From JAVBWO01 sp036677375 (lineage in GTDB: Bacteria > Bacillota > Dehalobacteriia > UBA4068 > UBA4997): a stretch of DNA of 37,276 nucleotides. A program made the translations under genes and the position numbers. Shown in pieces: positions 7,348 through 15,946 of the stretch (the first letter of the stretch is position 1; every line of letters starts with the position of its first letter). The stretch lies in the NCBI GenBank assembly GCA_036677375.1, contig JAVBWO010000010.1, positions 1 to 37,276 on the forward strand. The letters are read 5' to 3'. The notes beneath the pieces were generated by a model that was not told the origin of the DNA, searched no databases, and saw nothing but the letters and a program-made list of their open reading frames with translations.

Positions 7348-8445
7348 ATGACCAGAACGATCATTGGACCGGAAAAGTATATACAAGGCAGCGGAGAATT
7401 ACATAAAATAAAAGAATATACGGCAGGGTTAGGGAAAAACTTTTTAGTTATTGTAAGCAGAAATGGCATTAACAGAACAAAAGAAATGATTGAACACAGT
7501 TTTAAAGATACTTCTATTTTTCTTGCATTTGAGCTTTTTAACGGAGAGTGTTCCCGGTCTGAGATTGAAAGACTTACCAAGAAAGCCAAAGAGATTCACT
7601 GTGATGCCGTAATAGGAGTTGGCGGTGGCAAGATCTTTGATACTGCCAAGGTCGTAGCCTATTATGCAAATAATATTCCCGTCGTTATTGTTCCCACCAT
7701 TGCGTCAACAGATTCCCCCACGAGCGCAGGGTCAGTCATTTATACGGAAACCGGTGTGTTCAGTGAGTGTATTATCCTACCGCAAAACCCAAAACTGGTG
7801 CTCATAGACTCCGATATCATTGCGAATGCCCCCGCAAGATTTTTGGTGTCCGGAATGGGCGACGCACTATCCACATACTTTGAAGCAAGAGCCTGTATGC
7901 AATCAAATGCGTTAAATGTGGCGGGAGGAAAACCTACCAAAGCCGCTCTGTCTTTAGCAAGACTTTGCTATGATACTTTACGGGAAGACGGATTAAAGGC
8001 CAAACTGGCAGTTCAAAATAAAGTTTTAACCAAAGCTGTTGAAAATATCATTGAAGCGAACACTTATTTAAGCGGAATAGGATTTGAAAGCGGCGGTTTA
8101 GCGGCTGCGCATGCGATACATAACGGATTTACCGTTCTACCGCAATGCCATCATCTGTATCATGGCGAAAAAGTGGCCTTTGGGACAATTGTTCAATTAG
8201 TGCTCGAGAATTGCCCTTTGGCAGAAATGGAAGAGGTAATACGGTTTTGTATTAGTGTGGGGCTCCCCACTACACTGGATGAAATGGGAATTAAGACAGT
8301 GAAGGCAGATGAAATTAAGAAAGTAGCGGAAGCCTCATGCGCATCAGGTGAAACGATTTACAATATGCCGTTTGAAGTTACTCCTGAGGATGTATATGCC
8401 GCAATCATTTCAGCTGATGAGATCGGAAAAATATTTGTAAAGTGA
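7348..8445 (+). CDS. gldA: Glycerol dehydrogenase, metal-dependent
   Basis: A 365-residue member of the iron/zinc alcohol dehydrogenase family, of the GldA type that oxidises glycerol to dihydroxyacetone with NAD. Visible features: the dinucleotide loop GVGGGKIFDTAK, the nicotinamide-side motif VPTIASTDSPTSAGS, the first metal ligand in GMGDALSTYFEA, a His in AAHAIHNG and a further metal His in HHLYHGEKV. The start at 7348 is preceded by GAGAGGGG about a dozen bases upstream; the in-frame extension to 7288 lacks a good site. Length matches the family (about 365). No dihydroxyacetone kinase is adjacent, so the metabolic context is open. Confidence 0.88.
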   Translation: MTRTIIGPEKYIQGSGELHKIKEYTAGLGKNFLVIVSRNGINRTKEMIEHSFKDTSIFLAFELFNGECSRSEIERLTKKAKEIHCDAVIGVGGGKIFDTAKVVAYYANNIPVVIVPTIASTDSPTSAGSVIYTETGVFSECIILPQNPKLVLIDSDIIANAPARFLVSGMGDALSTYFEARACMQSNALNVAGGKPTKAALSLARLCYDTLREDGLKAKLAVQNKVLTKAVENIIEANTYLSGIGFESGGLAAAHAIHNGFTVLPQCHHLYHGEKVAFGTIVQLVLENCPLAEMEEVIRFCISVGLPTTLDEMGIKTVKADEIKKVAEASCASGETIYNMPFEVTPEDVYAAIISADEIGKIFVK

Positions 8446-8467
8446 TAGTTGCCTGTTTATAAAGGAA

Positions 8468-8501
8468 ACGGTAGGCCGGCGTTTAAGAGCCAGCCTACCG
8501 T
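8468..8501. terminator. Bidirectional hairpin between convergent genes
   Basis: Arms ACGGTAGGC (8468-8476) and GCCTACCGT (8493-8501) pair perfectly, extended by an inner GGC/GCC pair. It lies between the convergent gldA and flavin-protein genes. There is no clean T run, so efficiency is uncertain. Confidence 0.65.
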
Positions 8502-8544
8502 ATAAATTAAAATCTAATATCAATTGCGTTCAAGGTAATCTTAA

Positions 8545-8937
8545 TCAGAATTGAATGACCTTAGGGGCATCTGTAAAAGATGATATTGTTGCAATGGCAT
8601 CTTTAAGATAAAGGACCACAGTGTTGCCATCGTCAGCCTTGTACATATTCTGAAGCGAGGGGTATGCATCCAGCATATGCTGTCTTGCCTCTACCCTGTC
8701 ATCCTCGACGGCGATCGCTTCCACACGTATCCATTTACCGTCTAACATCCCGCAGATTTCAATTTGAGGGTTCGCCTTAATCTGCTTAAACACATTCTTG
8801 GCTTTTCCGGTTTGAATATAAAGCTTATTCTCAAAAATATCCACTGTGCCGAAAGGCCGCACCCGTGGTTGATCACCGTCCATCGTTGCAATAAAATATG
8901 TTTCGCACTTTTTTAAAAACGTATAAACTTCTTCCAT
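8545..8937 (-). CDS. Pyridoxamine 5'-phosphate oxidase-fold flavoprotein
   Basis: A 130-residue split-barrel protein of the PNPOx-like family, typically binding FMN or F420 and acting as a small oxidoreductase or flavin carrier. The N-terminus (CETYFIATMDGDQPRVRPFG) and the following YIQTGKAKNVFKQI fit the compact single-domain members common in Firmicutes. GGAGGAAG precedes the start on the minus strand. It is divergent from the HxlR regulator at 9071. This arrangement is usual for HxlR regulators and their redox-related targets, so control by that regulator is likely. The physiological substrate is unknown. Confidence 0.85.
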   Translation of the reverse strand: MEEVYTFLKKCETYFIATMDGDQPRVRPFGTVDIFENKLYIQTGKAKNVFKQIKANPQIEICGMLDGKWIRVEAIAVEDDRVEARQHMLDAYPSLQNMYKADDGNTVVLYLKDAIATISSFTDAPKVIQF

Positions 8938-9000
8938 GCATACTTCCTCCGTTTCTTTAGGGATTGACTTACAATCCCTTTTCTTATATCATTGAATCAT

Positions 9001-9046
9001 GATACAATACTATATTCAAGTACGATTTTTTAGTATAGTAAGTATC
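9001..9046. promoter_or_regulatory. Putative HxlR operator between divergent genes
   Basis: The arms GATACAATACTATA (9001-9014) and TATAGTAAGTATC (9034-9046) form an imperfect inverted repeat in the shared upstream region. A further ATACTAT lies at about 9054-9060, just before the hxlR-type ribosome binding site. A second, perfect 7-base inverted repeat (GGGATTG/CAATCCC, 8960-8978) lies in the leader of the minus-strand gene. Confidence 0.45.
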
Positions 9047-9070
9047 AAACTGAATACTATGGGAGGAAGT

Positions 9071-9403
9071 ATGCAAGACGATCTATTTGGAATTTGCCCA
9101 TATGTAACGGCGCAAAAATTACTCACAGGAAAATGGACATTGCTCATTATGTACCATTTAAGCATAAAAACGATGCGTTTTAACGAACTGCAAAGAGCGC
9201 TTCCCAATTTGACGCAGGCTACCCTGACAAAGCAATTGCGCATGATGGAAGAGAATGGTCTGATTAACAGAACCGCATACAATCAGATACCGCCAAGGGT
9301 GGATTATGCACTCAGTGAGCTGGGGAATCATTTCAAGCCAGTTTTAGAAGCGCTCCAAGTGTGGGGGAACGAATATATCGAATATATTAAAAATAATCAA
9401 TAG
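9071..9403 (+). CDS. HxlR family transcriptional regulator
   Basis: A 110-residue winged-helix regulator of the HxlR/YodB class. The N-terminal GICPYVTAQKLLTGKWTLLI is diagnostic and includes the single N-terminal Cys used for redox sensing in YodB-like members (Cys8 here). The helix-turn-helix reads MRFNELQRALPNLTQATLTK and the wing follows at NRTAYNQIPPRVDY. The start is 9071 because GGGAGGAAG lies directly upstream; the longer frame to 8999 would run through the operator region. Probably controls the divergent flavoprotein gene and itself. Confidence 0.9.
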   Translation: MQDDLFGICPYVTAQKLLTGKWTLLIMYHLSIKTMRFNELQRALPNLTQATLTKQLRMMEENGLINRTAYNQIPPRVDYALSELGNHFKPVLEALQVWGNEYIEYIKNNQ

Positions 9404-9444
9404 GCTTTGAATCCTCCCACGTTCAAAGGGATCCGGCTGAATTT

Positions 9445-9495
9445 AAAAACAGGGTAAAAACAGCTTTTTAAAAGCTGATTTTTGCCCTGTTTTTG
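9445..9495. terminator. Strong bidirectional terminator after hxlR
   Basis: A long stem formed by AAAAACAGGG...CAGCTTTT and its complement AAAAGCTG...CCCTGTTTTT, with A-rich and T-rich flanks, suitable for termination in both directions. The rest of the interval up to 9726 holds no supported gene; a minus-strand open frame crossing the hairpin was rejected. Confidence 0.8.
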
Positions 9496-9726
9496 ATTTG
9501 AAATACCTTTAGAAAAATCCTGTACATTTATGGCTTGCAAAATAAAAGTAGAATTAGACCCCCAATACCGGTTTTTCAAGTTTGCTTTGCCGTATTTATG
9601 TGACGATATGGTTTGAAACCCTGCTGCAACGAAAAATTTTTTACTTCTAATCATCATCATTTCACATTCAATTTTGTACAAGCATATGCTGGTATTAGAG
9701 CATATCTTTAATTAAGGAGCTTTCAA

Positions 9727-11193
9727 ATGAAACGATCATTTCTCATTTTATTCAGTTTGTTTCTTGTACTTACCATGATTCTGGTTATGTTTACTCCTGT
9801 ATTGGCAAGAGCTTCTGTACCGCCTTCCGGTTCGGCGGTCACAAAGCAGGCGCCAACCTTTCAGGTCACGAAGCCTCCCGCGAAGGTTAAGCCAAAGGCC
9901 GCGCAATCAATCCAATCAACCCCGGAGTCGGATTTTACCTTTGATGCGGCCACCGGCACGATCTTACAATACATTGGCAGCGACACGATTGTTGATATTC
10001 CGTCTACCATCGGCGGGGTCAATGTGTTGCATATCGGAGAGGAAGCATTTGTTACCACTGCCGTTACCAGTGTCACGATTCCTGACGGTGTTCTAAGCCT
10101 TGGACTGGGTGCTTTTGGATATTGTGCGTCTTTAACCGATGTGTCTATTCCCAACAGTGTAACAAGTTTTGATAAATATGTTTTCTATGGCTGCAGTGCG
10201 CTGGAGCATATCACGCTTCCTGATCAACTGGAAAGTATAGGGGATGCTTGTTTTCTCAACTGCGTATCTCTGAAGAGCATTACGATTCCAAACTCTGTTA
10301 CAAGCTTAGGGATCGCTGCTTTTTATTGGTGTTTTTCCTTAGAGGAGGTTACCCTTTCCAACCAACTGACCCGCATCGAAGAATTTACCTTTGAATTGTG
10401 CGAGCCATTGAAAAGCATTACCATACCGGATTCTGTGACTTATGTCGGATATCATGCATTTTGGGCCTGTGCGGCGGCGGAAAGTTTAACCCTATCTCAA
10501 AATTTAACCACCATAGAAGAGGAAGCTTTTTATTACCTGCCGCTGCTTACCAGCATAGAGGTTCCTAATTCTGTCACTTATATTGGCGACGGCGCGTTTA
10601 AGTATGCCGAGCAGGTTACAAGTCTTACTCTTTCTGATCACTTGACCTATATTGGTTCCACCGCTTTCAGTCAATGCATATCCCTTGAAAGTGTTACCAT
10701 ACCGGAAACTGTCACGACCATTGGAAACAATGCCTTTGCCTATGACGGTGTTTTAGAGGCTGCCTATTTTAATGGAAACGCTCCCACAAATTGGGGCAAT
10801 GGCGTTTTTCTTAATACGGCGTCAAACTTCACAATCTACTATCTGTCTGAAAGCACCGACTTTACCTCGCCAACCTATCAGGGGTATCCTGCTGTTTGTC
10901 TCTATCGGGTTGATGTGGCAAGCACAACGGGCGGAAGTGTTTCAGTCAGCAGCAGTAGAGCGGCGGCCGGCACGACGGTTACGCTGACGATAACACCTGA
11001 TTTTGGCATGAGCGTACAGTCCGTTTACTACCAGGATACCGGTGGTCAGCATGCCATTACCGGTAACCAATTTATCATGCCGGCATCGGATGTCACTGTT
11101 GGCGCTGTCTTTGGATGGAATGCTTTGTTTTTATTCATAGCCTTTACGGTTTTCTTGGGAATCATTGGATTTATCATATGGCTTTTATTCTGA
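9727..11193 (+). CDS. BspA-like leucine-rich repeat surface protein, membrane anchored
   Basis: A 488-residue exported protein. Residues 1-28 form a signal peptide or N-terminal anchor. A Pro/Lys/Gln-rich spacer runs to about residue 65. From residue 113 to 342 there are ten consecutive 23-residue LRR_5 (BspA/Treponema pallidum-type) repeats of the form LxSITIPNSVTxIGxxAFxxC. A region at about 385-450 (TTGGSVSVSSSRAAAGTTVT) resembles the divergent InlB B-repeat domain, and residues 464-487 form a C-terminal membrane segment. Such proteins are usually displayed on the surface and bind proteins or other cells. AAGGAG precedes the start. It is a single-gene unit with terminators on both sides. 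Confidence 0.88.
   Translation: MKRSFLILFSLFLVLTMILVMFTPVLARASVPPSGSAVTKQAPTFQVTKPPAKVKPKAAQSIQSTPESDFTFDAATGTILQYIGSDTIVDIPSTIGGVNVLHIGEEAFVTTAVTSVTIPDGVLSLGLGAFGYCASLTDVSIPNSVTSFDKYVFYGCSALEHITLPDQLESIGDACFLNCVSLKSITIPNSVTSLGIAAFYWCFSLEEVTLSNQLTRIEEFTFELCEPLKSITIPDSVTYVGYHAFWACAAAESLTLSQNLTTIEEEAFYYLPLLTSIEVPNSVTYIGDGAFKYAEQVTSLTLSDHLTYIGSTAFSQCISLESVTIPETVTTIGNNAFAYDGVLEAAYFNGNAPTNWGNGVFLNTASNFTIYYLSESTDFTSPTYQGYPAVCLYRVDVASTTGGSVSVSSSRAAAGTTVTLTITPDFGMSVQSVYYQDTGGQHAITGNQFIMPASDVTVGAVFGWNALFLFIAFTVFLGIIGFIIWLLF
10063..10752 (+). repeat. Ten tandem 69-bp coding repeats (LRR_5)
   Basis: Ten units of exactly 23 codons each. Repeats 2, 4, 6, 8 and 10 carry an I/V-P-x-S/T-V-T core, while 3, 5, 7 and 9 carry an L-x-x-x-L-T/E core, so the true period may be two repeats (138 bp). 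The DNA copies have diverged. Confidence 0.85.
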
Positions 11194-11292
11194 TGTTCCA
11201 ATAGAAGTCCAATAGGCTGAAGCGAATTTGTTGTTTCTACTGACAAAAAAGTCCGGTGAAAGCTGGGCGTCAATAAGAAGTATCATTAACAG

Positions 11293-11332
11293 GAAACGGT
11301 ATGGCCGGAAAGCTATACCGTTTCTTTATTTC
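11293..11332 (+). terminator. Intrinsic terminator of the LRR protein gene
   Basis: A 13-bp stem, GAAACGGTATGGC (11293-11305) with GCTATACCGTTTC (11312-11324), has one G-T pair and a six-base loop, followed by a T-rich tail. Confidence 0.85.
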
Positions 11333-11487
11333 TACCTAATATTTGATTGGTCAATTCTGTCAAGGATGATCCCGTCAGGTTCCGTCAATCATTCTTCGCA
11401 AATTTAGAATTGCCGTTTGGTAGTGTTGTTGACCGGTGATGGAATTCGGCGCTTTGCAGGCGGTCACATCCAGGTATAAGCCGCTGC

Positions 11488-11525
11488 TGATTCAATCGGC
11501 CCGGTGAACCGGACCGATTGAATCA
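11488..11525 (-). terminator. Hairpin after the M56 sensor gene
   Basis: Arms TGATTCAATCGG (11488-11499) and CCGATTGAATCA (11514-11525) pair perfectly. They are extended by an inner CCGG/CCGG pair with one mismatch between them. It sits just beyond the minus-strand stop at 11533. No T run follows, so it may stabilise the mRNA end rather than terminate. The rest of 11340-11487 shows nothing recognisable. Confidence 0.6.
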
Positions 11526-11532
11526 ATGGGGT

Positions 11533-14022
11533 TTATTTAAGATAGTCCAGAGGATTGACTGCTTCCCCATCTACATAGACACCGAACGCAAGGTGGGGGC
11601 CGGTAGCTCTGCCGGTTTGCCCCACAGTGCCAATCGTATCGCCGGCGGTAACGGAAGCTCCATCTGAGACCAATGTTTTTTTCAGATGCCTGTAGCACGT
11701 CTCGATGCCGTTATTATGGGTAATGATAATATAATTGCCCTGTTCGGTATCATATCCGGTTTCCAAAACCGTTCCGGCCAGGGCGGCGTATACCTTTGCT
11801 CCATCGGCATTATTTCCGCTGATACAGATATGATCACTCTCAACGGTTTTACCGCTGATGGGATGAACGCGCCTGCCGAACATAGAGGTAATGGTGTCGC
11901 AGCCCTCCACGGGCCAGACCCAGCCGTTTGAAGCAACCTCGCCTGCCTGTGCCCCGGCAGAGACGGGTGCGCCGTAAGCGACGGAGATATCCACGATTCC
12001 CATGCGTTTTGTAAGCGCTCCGTTTTTGACCTCAAACCATATGCGCTGATTGGCATTGTCAGGGCTATAGTACCAGAGAATGTATCCATCACCTTCTTGA
12101 GCGACAACATTGGGTCCTCCATATTGTGTGAGAACGCCGCTGAGAGTACCCTCGGAATCTTCCCGGCCCGTCATCTCGCAATCGCCGGATACGTCGATAC
12201 GATAGACGCCGTTTGTTTCATCCAGATAAAATATCACGTCAACGGCGGTTGCAGGGAGCTTGACGGCGGTTTCGCTTCCCGGTGAAGTATATTTTACGGG
12301 GGATAGATGATACTTTAACGCACTTGTTCCGTCGGAAAGTGATTCTTCTGCATCAGGCTCGTCGCCCATCCGGTAAACAATCCAATCGCGGTCAGAGCCA
12401 AAGGTAATCCGGTCAAACGTCATATCTCGTGTCGGCCAATCCGTTTTTATGGGTACGTCCAACCATGGTTGGGCAGCTGATTCTGTCAGAGGATTTTCAA
12501 ATACTCGGTTGATCTCGAGCGTCAAAGTAATCGTATCCGGAGCGTCGGACACCGATACGCCGACCTCTGCAGTAGTTTGCCCACCTGCCTCGGCCGCATC
12601 CGTTTCAGGAGGTTGGGAAACCGCGGAACTGTCTTGATCGCTTCTATTCTTGATATTCTGAACGCTGATTCCATATTCCCCGGTTTCTGGTATAATGAAC
12701 GATATCTCCTGCACTCCGGCGCTTAAAGCAACCTTTTTCTGAATGAACTGACCATAGTCGTTATATCCGAAACCGCTGTCCATATTTTCGGCCGGGAGTA
12801 TCCCTACATTTAGTTCCATGGCTTCATCAGCACTGATGCGGAATATGATTTCGTCACCCTTCTCCCAGATTTCCCGCCCAACAGCAAAGGTACCGCCTTT
12901 TATCAGTTCTACGTCCATATGTGTTCCAAAGTTTACGGCAGAGAGCGTGATGGTTCCGCCCGTAACAGTGATGGAATCCGTTTGCGCATCTTGATCAAGC
13001 ATATTGACGGTATTTATCGGGTCATTTACTTCTGCGGCATTTGCCGCGTTGGTAGCAAATACGGTCACTGTCCCAATCACCAAGGTCAGTGCCAACATCA
13101 TTCCAATAAGGGAAGTCTTCTTTATTTTCATAATCGCTATAATCCTTTCTTCAATGGCATTTTTGCTGAATCCACTGATTAGGGGAGCAAGACTGCTCTT
13201 TCTTTCCTCCCACCCAATCAAGGTCAGGGCATAAGTCGATTTCATGCTTTCCCCCAAAGTTCTCACAACAGTTTCGTCGCAGGACAATTCAATATCACGG
13301 TTTGCCAGCACATACATGACCCACACGAAGGGGTTGAACCAATGTACGCACACAGCGGCGGCCAGCACCAGTTTTATCAGCGTATCAAAGCGCCGGATAT
13401 GTGTAAATTCATGGGTAAGAATAACCTTTAGTTCGGCTTCATCTGAGCAGTGGATTGTCTCTGGCAGAAGTATCACGGGACGAAACACACCATAGGTCAG
13501 CGGAGCCTTGATGCGGTCGCTTTGCCGTATTTGTAAAGGACGGTATAAGGAATGTTCCCGTAGCCAGAGGGCTGCGAAGTTATTTTCAACAGGCAGGGAT
13601 GTTTTAAACTCCCTGCGGCATTTGATATAAGTCGCGATGAAAAACAATGCGCAGACGCACATCCCGGCGAACCAGGCAATCTCAATCGGTGAAATGGAAA
13701 CTGCTGACGTTGCTGTTGCGATTCCAACGGTTTTTCCTGCGGCAGATGTATTTGCTATGTTTAAGCCACTCGTTATAGCCACGGGAGAAGAAGGCGAGCC
13801 CGCTTTTACTGCTTTTTCCACAAGCATACGCTTTACCATATCAATTCCCGTGTAAAAACTGAATCGGGACGGAATAGAAAATGGTATGAGCAAACGGCAA
13901 ATCACAGTGCCCCACAGGGCAAGGAACATTTTTTTGGGTAGCTTATGCAGGGTGAGCGTGCGGAGGATCACAACGGCGATAATGAGGACAGCCGCAGAAA
14001 AACTCATTTGCAAAATATTCAT
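11533..14022 (-). CDS. BlaR1-like M56 sensor peptidase with degenerate LytM (M23) domain
   Basis: An 829-residue membrane protein. The N-terminal third is an M56 (BlaR1/MecR1) peptidase: membrane helices, then the gluzincin motif HEFTHIRR at residues 204-211, a third zinc ligand in NRDIELSCDE (about 245), and a last helix around 304-325. A long extracellular part follows. The last 130 residues are an M23/LytM fold (GCDTITSMFGRRVHPISGK onward). In the M23 domain the HxxxD ligand aspartate is Ser (DHICIS) and the HxH motif is HLAF, so two of three zinc ligands are gone, while YRHL keeps its His. I infer a sensor that binds peptidoglycan or a cell-wall antibiotic without cutting it and uses the M56 site to inactivate the BlaI-like repressor. 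It lies 9 bases after the repressor gene. Confidence 0.87.
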   Translation of the reverse strand: MNILQMSFSAAVLIIAVVILRTLTLHKLPKKMFLALWGTVICRLLIPFSIPSRFSFYTGIDMVKRMLVEKAVKAGSPSSPVAITSGLNIANTSAAGKTVGIATATSAVSISPIEIAWFAGMCVCALFFIATYIKCRREFKTSLPVENNFAALWLREHSLYRPLQIRQSDRIKAPLTYGVFRPVILLPETIHCSDEAELKVILTHEFTHIRRFDTLIKLVLAAAVCVHWFNPFVWVMYVLANRDIELSCDETVVRTLGESMKSTYALTLIGWEERKSSLAPLISGFSKNAIEERIIAIMKIKKTSLIGMMLALTLVIGTVTVFATNAANAAEVNDPINTVNMLDQDAQTDSITVTGGTITLSAVNFGTHMDVELIKGGTFAVGREIWEKGDEIIFRISADEAMELNVGILPAENMDSGFGYNDYGQFIQKKVALSAGVQEISFIIPETGEYGISVQNIKNRSDQDSSAVSQPPETDAAEAGGQTTAEVGVSVSDAPDTITLTLEINRVFENPLTESAAQPWLDVPIKTDWPTRDMTFDRITFGSDRDWIVYRMGDEPDAEESLSDGTSALKYHLSPVKYTSPGSETAVKLPATAVDVIFYLDETNGVYRIDVSGDCEMTGREDSEGTLSGVLTQYGGPNVVAQEGDGYILWYYSPDNANQRIWFEVKNGALTKRMGIVDISVAYGAPVSAGAQAGEVASNGWVWPVEGCDTITSMFGRRVHPISGKTVESDHICISGNNADGAKVYAALAGTVLETGYDTEQGNYIIITHNNGIETCYRHLKKTLVSDGASVTAGDTIGTVGQTGRATGPHLAFGVYVDGEAVNPLDYLK

Positions 14023-14031
14023 ATTGGTGCC

Positions 14032-14391
14032 TCATTTCAGATTGTTGATGATCTGTTTCAGTCTTTCGATTTCCTCATGGGACAGTTTTTTCCTGTTTAA
14101 CAAAGAAGCAAAAAGTAAATCGGCAGAGCCGTCGAATACTTTATTAATCAGTTCGGTAGTTTCCTTCTCCTGTACCTGCTCTTTTGCAATTAGAGCGTGG
14201 CAAAGAAAATTCGGTTCGCTGCGTTCAATCGCCCCCTTGGCGATGCACCTTTTAATCAGAGTATAAGTGGTATTCATATTCCAGCCAACCTGCTCCTTAA
14301 GAATGTCTGAAATTTTCTTTGCGGTCGTATCTCCTTCTTTCCAGAGCACATCCATTACTTTCAATTCAGAATCAAACAACTTGATTTCCAC
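14032..14391 (-). CDS. blaI: BlaI/MecI/CopY family repressor
   Basis: A 119-residue winged-helix repressor. The N-terminal domain (LFDSELKVMDVLWKEGDTTA, then NMNTTYTLIKRCIAKGAIER) is the classic BlaI/MecI DNA-binding fold, and the C-terminal helices mediate dimerisation. In this family the M56 sensor causes cleavage of the repressor near the domain junction, releasing the operon. It is first in a two-gene minus-strand operon with the M56 sensor and is preceded by three matching operators. No beta-lactamase is adjacent, so the target genes beyond the operon itself are unknown. Confidence 0.92.
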   Translation of the reverse strand: MEIKLFDSELKVMDVLWKEGDTTAKKISDILKEQVGWNMNTTYTLIKRCIAKGAIERSEPNFLCHALIAKEQVQEKETTELINKVFDGSADLLFASLLNRKKLSHEEIERLKQIINNLK

Positions 14392-14404
14392 GTTACAACC
14401 TCCT

Positions 14405-14479
14405 AACTACCACGGTAGTTTTAATGACAAACCTATACTACCACAGTCGTTTTTGGTTGTCAATACTACGTGAGTAGTT
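14405..14479 (-). promoter_or_regulatory. Promoter with three BlaI-type operators
   Basis: Three 16-base dyads share the TACTAC/GTAGT half-site: AACTACCACGGTAGTT (14405-14420), TACTACCACAGTCGTT (14436-14451) and TACTACGTGAGTAGTT (14464-14479). On the minus strand TTGACA (14463-14458) and TAGTAT (14440-14435) are 17 bases apart, so operators abut or overlap both promoter boxes and the start region. This fits autorepression by the BlaI-like protein. Confidence 0.8.
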
Positions 14480-14842
14480 TTGAGAAATATTTTTGGAGGC
14501 AAAGTTTTCTGTCTGCCATATAAAAAATTGCCCACCGGGTCAATTTTCGTTTGTTTTAGCCTCCAAAACGTTTGTAATTGCTGTTTCCTGCTTACTTCCA
14601 ATACCGTTTGCTGAAGATTTAATGTTTTGTTTGAGATTCCTTCCTTATTCCATGCCCCTAAAAGGCAGTGTTTTTTGTTGTAAATATGGTAGAATATAAG
14701 AAACGATAAAATTTTTGCTTGGCATATGGACTCTGCCATTTGTGAAGCTATGCTCGCCAAACGCAAAGACGCATTCATTGATGATTCAAATGGTCAAAAT
14801 AAAAGGTTCCGGTAACGAAAAAATATAGAGAGGGGAATACTG
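14480..14842. other. Intergenic interval between divergent blaI and hydrolase genes
   Basis: About 360 bases without a supported gene. It contains a 10-base inverted repeat (TTTTGGAGGC near 14491 and GCCTCCAAAA near 14560) and a possible -10 box TAGAAT at 14690-14695 for the downstream hydrolase, with no convincing -35. A minus-strand open frame here runs through the operators and was rejected. Confidence 0.5.
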
Positions 14843-15658
14843 ATGCAAACAGGGAATTATTTTAATACGGAATCAGGCATAGACATTCATTATGTGGACA
14901 AGGGACAAGGCCAGCCTATTATTTTTGTTCCGGGATGGACCTTTTCCTGTGATGTATTTGAAAATCAGGTGCAATATTTTTCAAAATCAAACAGAGTCAT
15001 AGCCGTAGACCCCAGATGCCATGGCAGATCAACCATGACAATGCTGGGTTACGATCATACGACGCATGCCAAGGATCTGGTTAAACTCATAAACTATTTG
15101 GAGTTAAAAGACATTGTTTTAGTAGGTTGGTCCTTTGGAGCCTACGAAACCTGGGGGATGATCCGGGAGGTTGGCGTAAGCAATATCAAAGGCTTATTGA
15201 ATATCGATATGTCGCCTAAGGCGCTATCCACCGTGGAAGAGGATTGGGTGGAAGGCACAATTGAGGAGATCGCCGACATCACTTTAGGCATTAGAAGCCC
15301 CGAAGATATGAGAAATATATTGTCCGCTTATATCACAGAAGTCATGGTACAGAAAAAGTTAAGTACCGACGAGCTGAATAGTATCCTGGACATGTCAAAG
15401 ACCCCATATTATATTGCATCCGCCCAGTATGGTGTTGCCTGCTATGCAAATTATATCGCGGAGGCCCAACTGGCCGATTCAAAGATCCCTTGCGCTTTTG
15501 TGATTGCAGAACATTGGCAAGATGCCGCATTGCCATATATGAAAAAGCTTTGCCCCAATACGGAACTGCATGTATTGGGAGGGCATATGATGTTCTGGGA
15601 ATATCCCGATCAATTCAATCAGATTCTTGAAAACTTTATAAAGGAATGCGGCCGCTAG
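14843..15658 (+). CDS. Alpha/beta hydrolase
   Basis: A 271-residue alpha/beta-hydrolase-fold enzyme, probably an esterase, lipase or haloperoxidase-like hydrolase. The oxyanion-hole region is IIFVPGWTFSCDVF, the nucleophile elbow is VGWSFGAYE with Ser near residue 97, and the catalytic His is in LGGHMMFWEYPDQF close to the C-terminus. No signal peptide is seen. AGAGAGGGG precedes the start. It stands alone between the blaI region and the convergent aminomutase gene. The substrate cannot be deduced. Confidence 0.88.
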   Translation: MQTGNYFNTESGIDIHYVDKGQGQPIIFVPGWTFSCDVFENQVQYFSKSNRVIAVDPRCHGRSTMTMLGYDHTTHAKDLVKLINYLELKDIVLVGWSFGAYETWGMIREVGVSNIKGLLNIDMSPKALSTVEEDWVEGTIEEIADITLGIRSPEDMRNILSAYITEVMVQKKLSTDELNSILDMSKTPYYIASAQYGVACYANYIAEAQLADSKIPCAFVIAEHWQDAALPYMKKLCPNTELHVLGGHMMFWEYPDQFNQILENFIKECGR

Positions 15659-15871
15659 AAGGGCTGCAAGATAAACAATAAAAATTCGGCAAAACCATTT
15701 TGATTGATAGCAATTGTTTGATTGTATAATATGGGACGAGCATGTGACAGTTACAAACCGGCCCATATCGTCCCGTTGGTAATTGCATGGGATAATCTAA
15801 TCATATGTAAGCCAAAAGTGTCATAACCCTTTGCGCCATTTCAATAACCGTTCATCCTGCCATTAACCATA

Positions 15872-15905
15872 AATCCCATATCAAGAGAGCTCTTGATATG
15901 GGATT
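15872..15905. terminator. 34-bp palindromic terminator between convergent genes
   Basis: Sixteen-base arms AATCCCATATCAAGAG (15872-15887) and CTCTTGATATGGGATT (15890-15905) are perfectly complementary, with only AG between them. A T-containing tail follows on the plus strand. It probably serves both convergent transcripts. Confidence 0.75.
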
Positions 15906-15946
15906 CCGTTTTCCCCGTAAGGTGTTGAACCCGTATGGTGTAACTG

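Noticed and set aside
9397..9681. 94-codon minus frame
   Set aside because: Spans a strong terminator hairpin and has no recognisable motif.
14407..14778. 123-codon minus frame upstream of blaI
   Set aside because: Covers all three operators and the promoter; no ribosome binding site.
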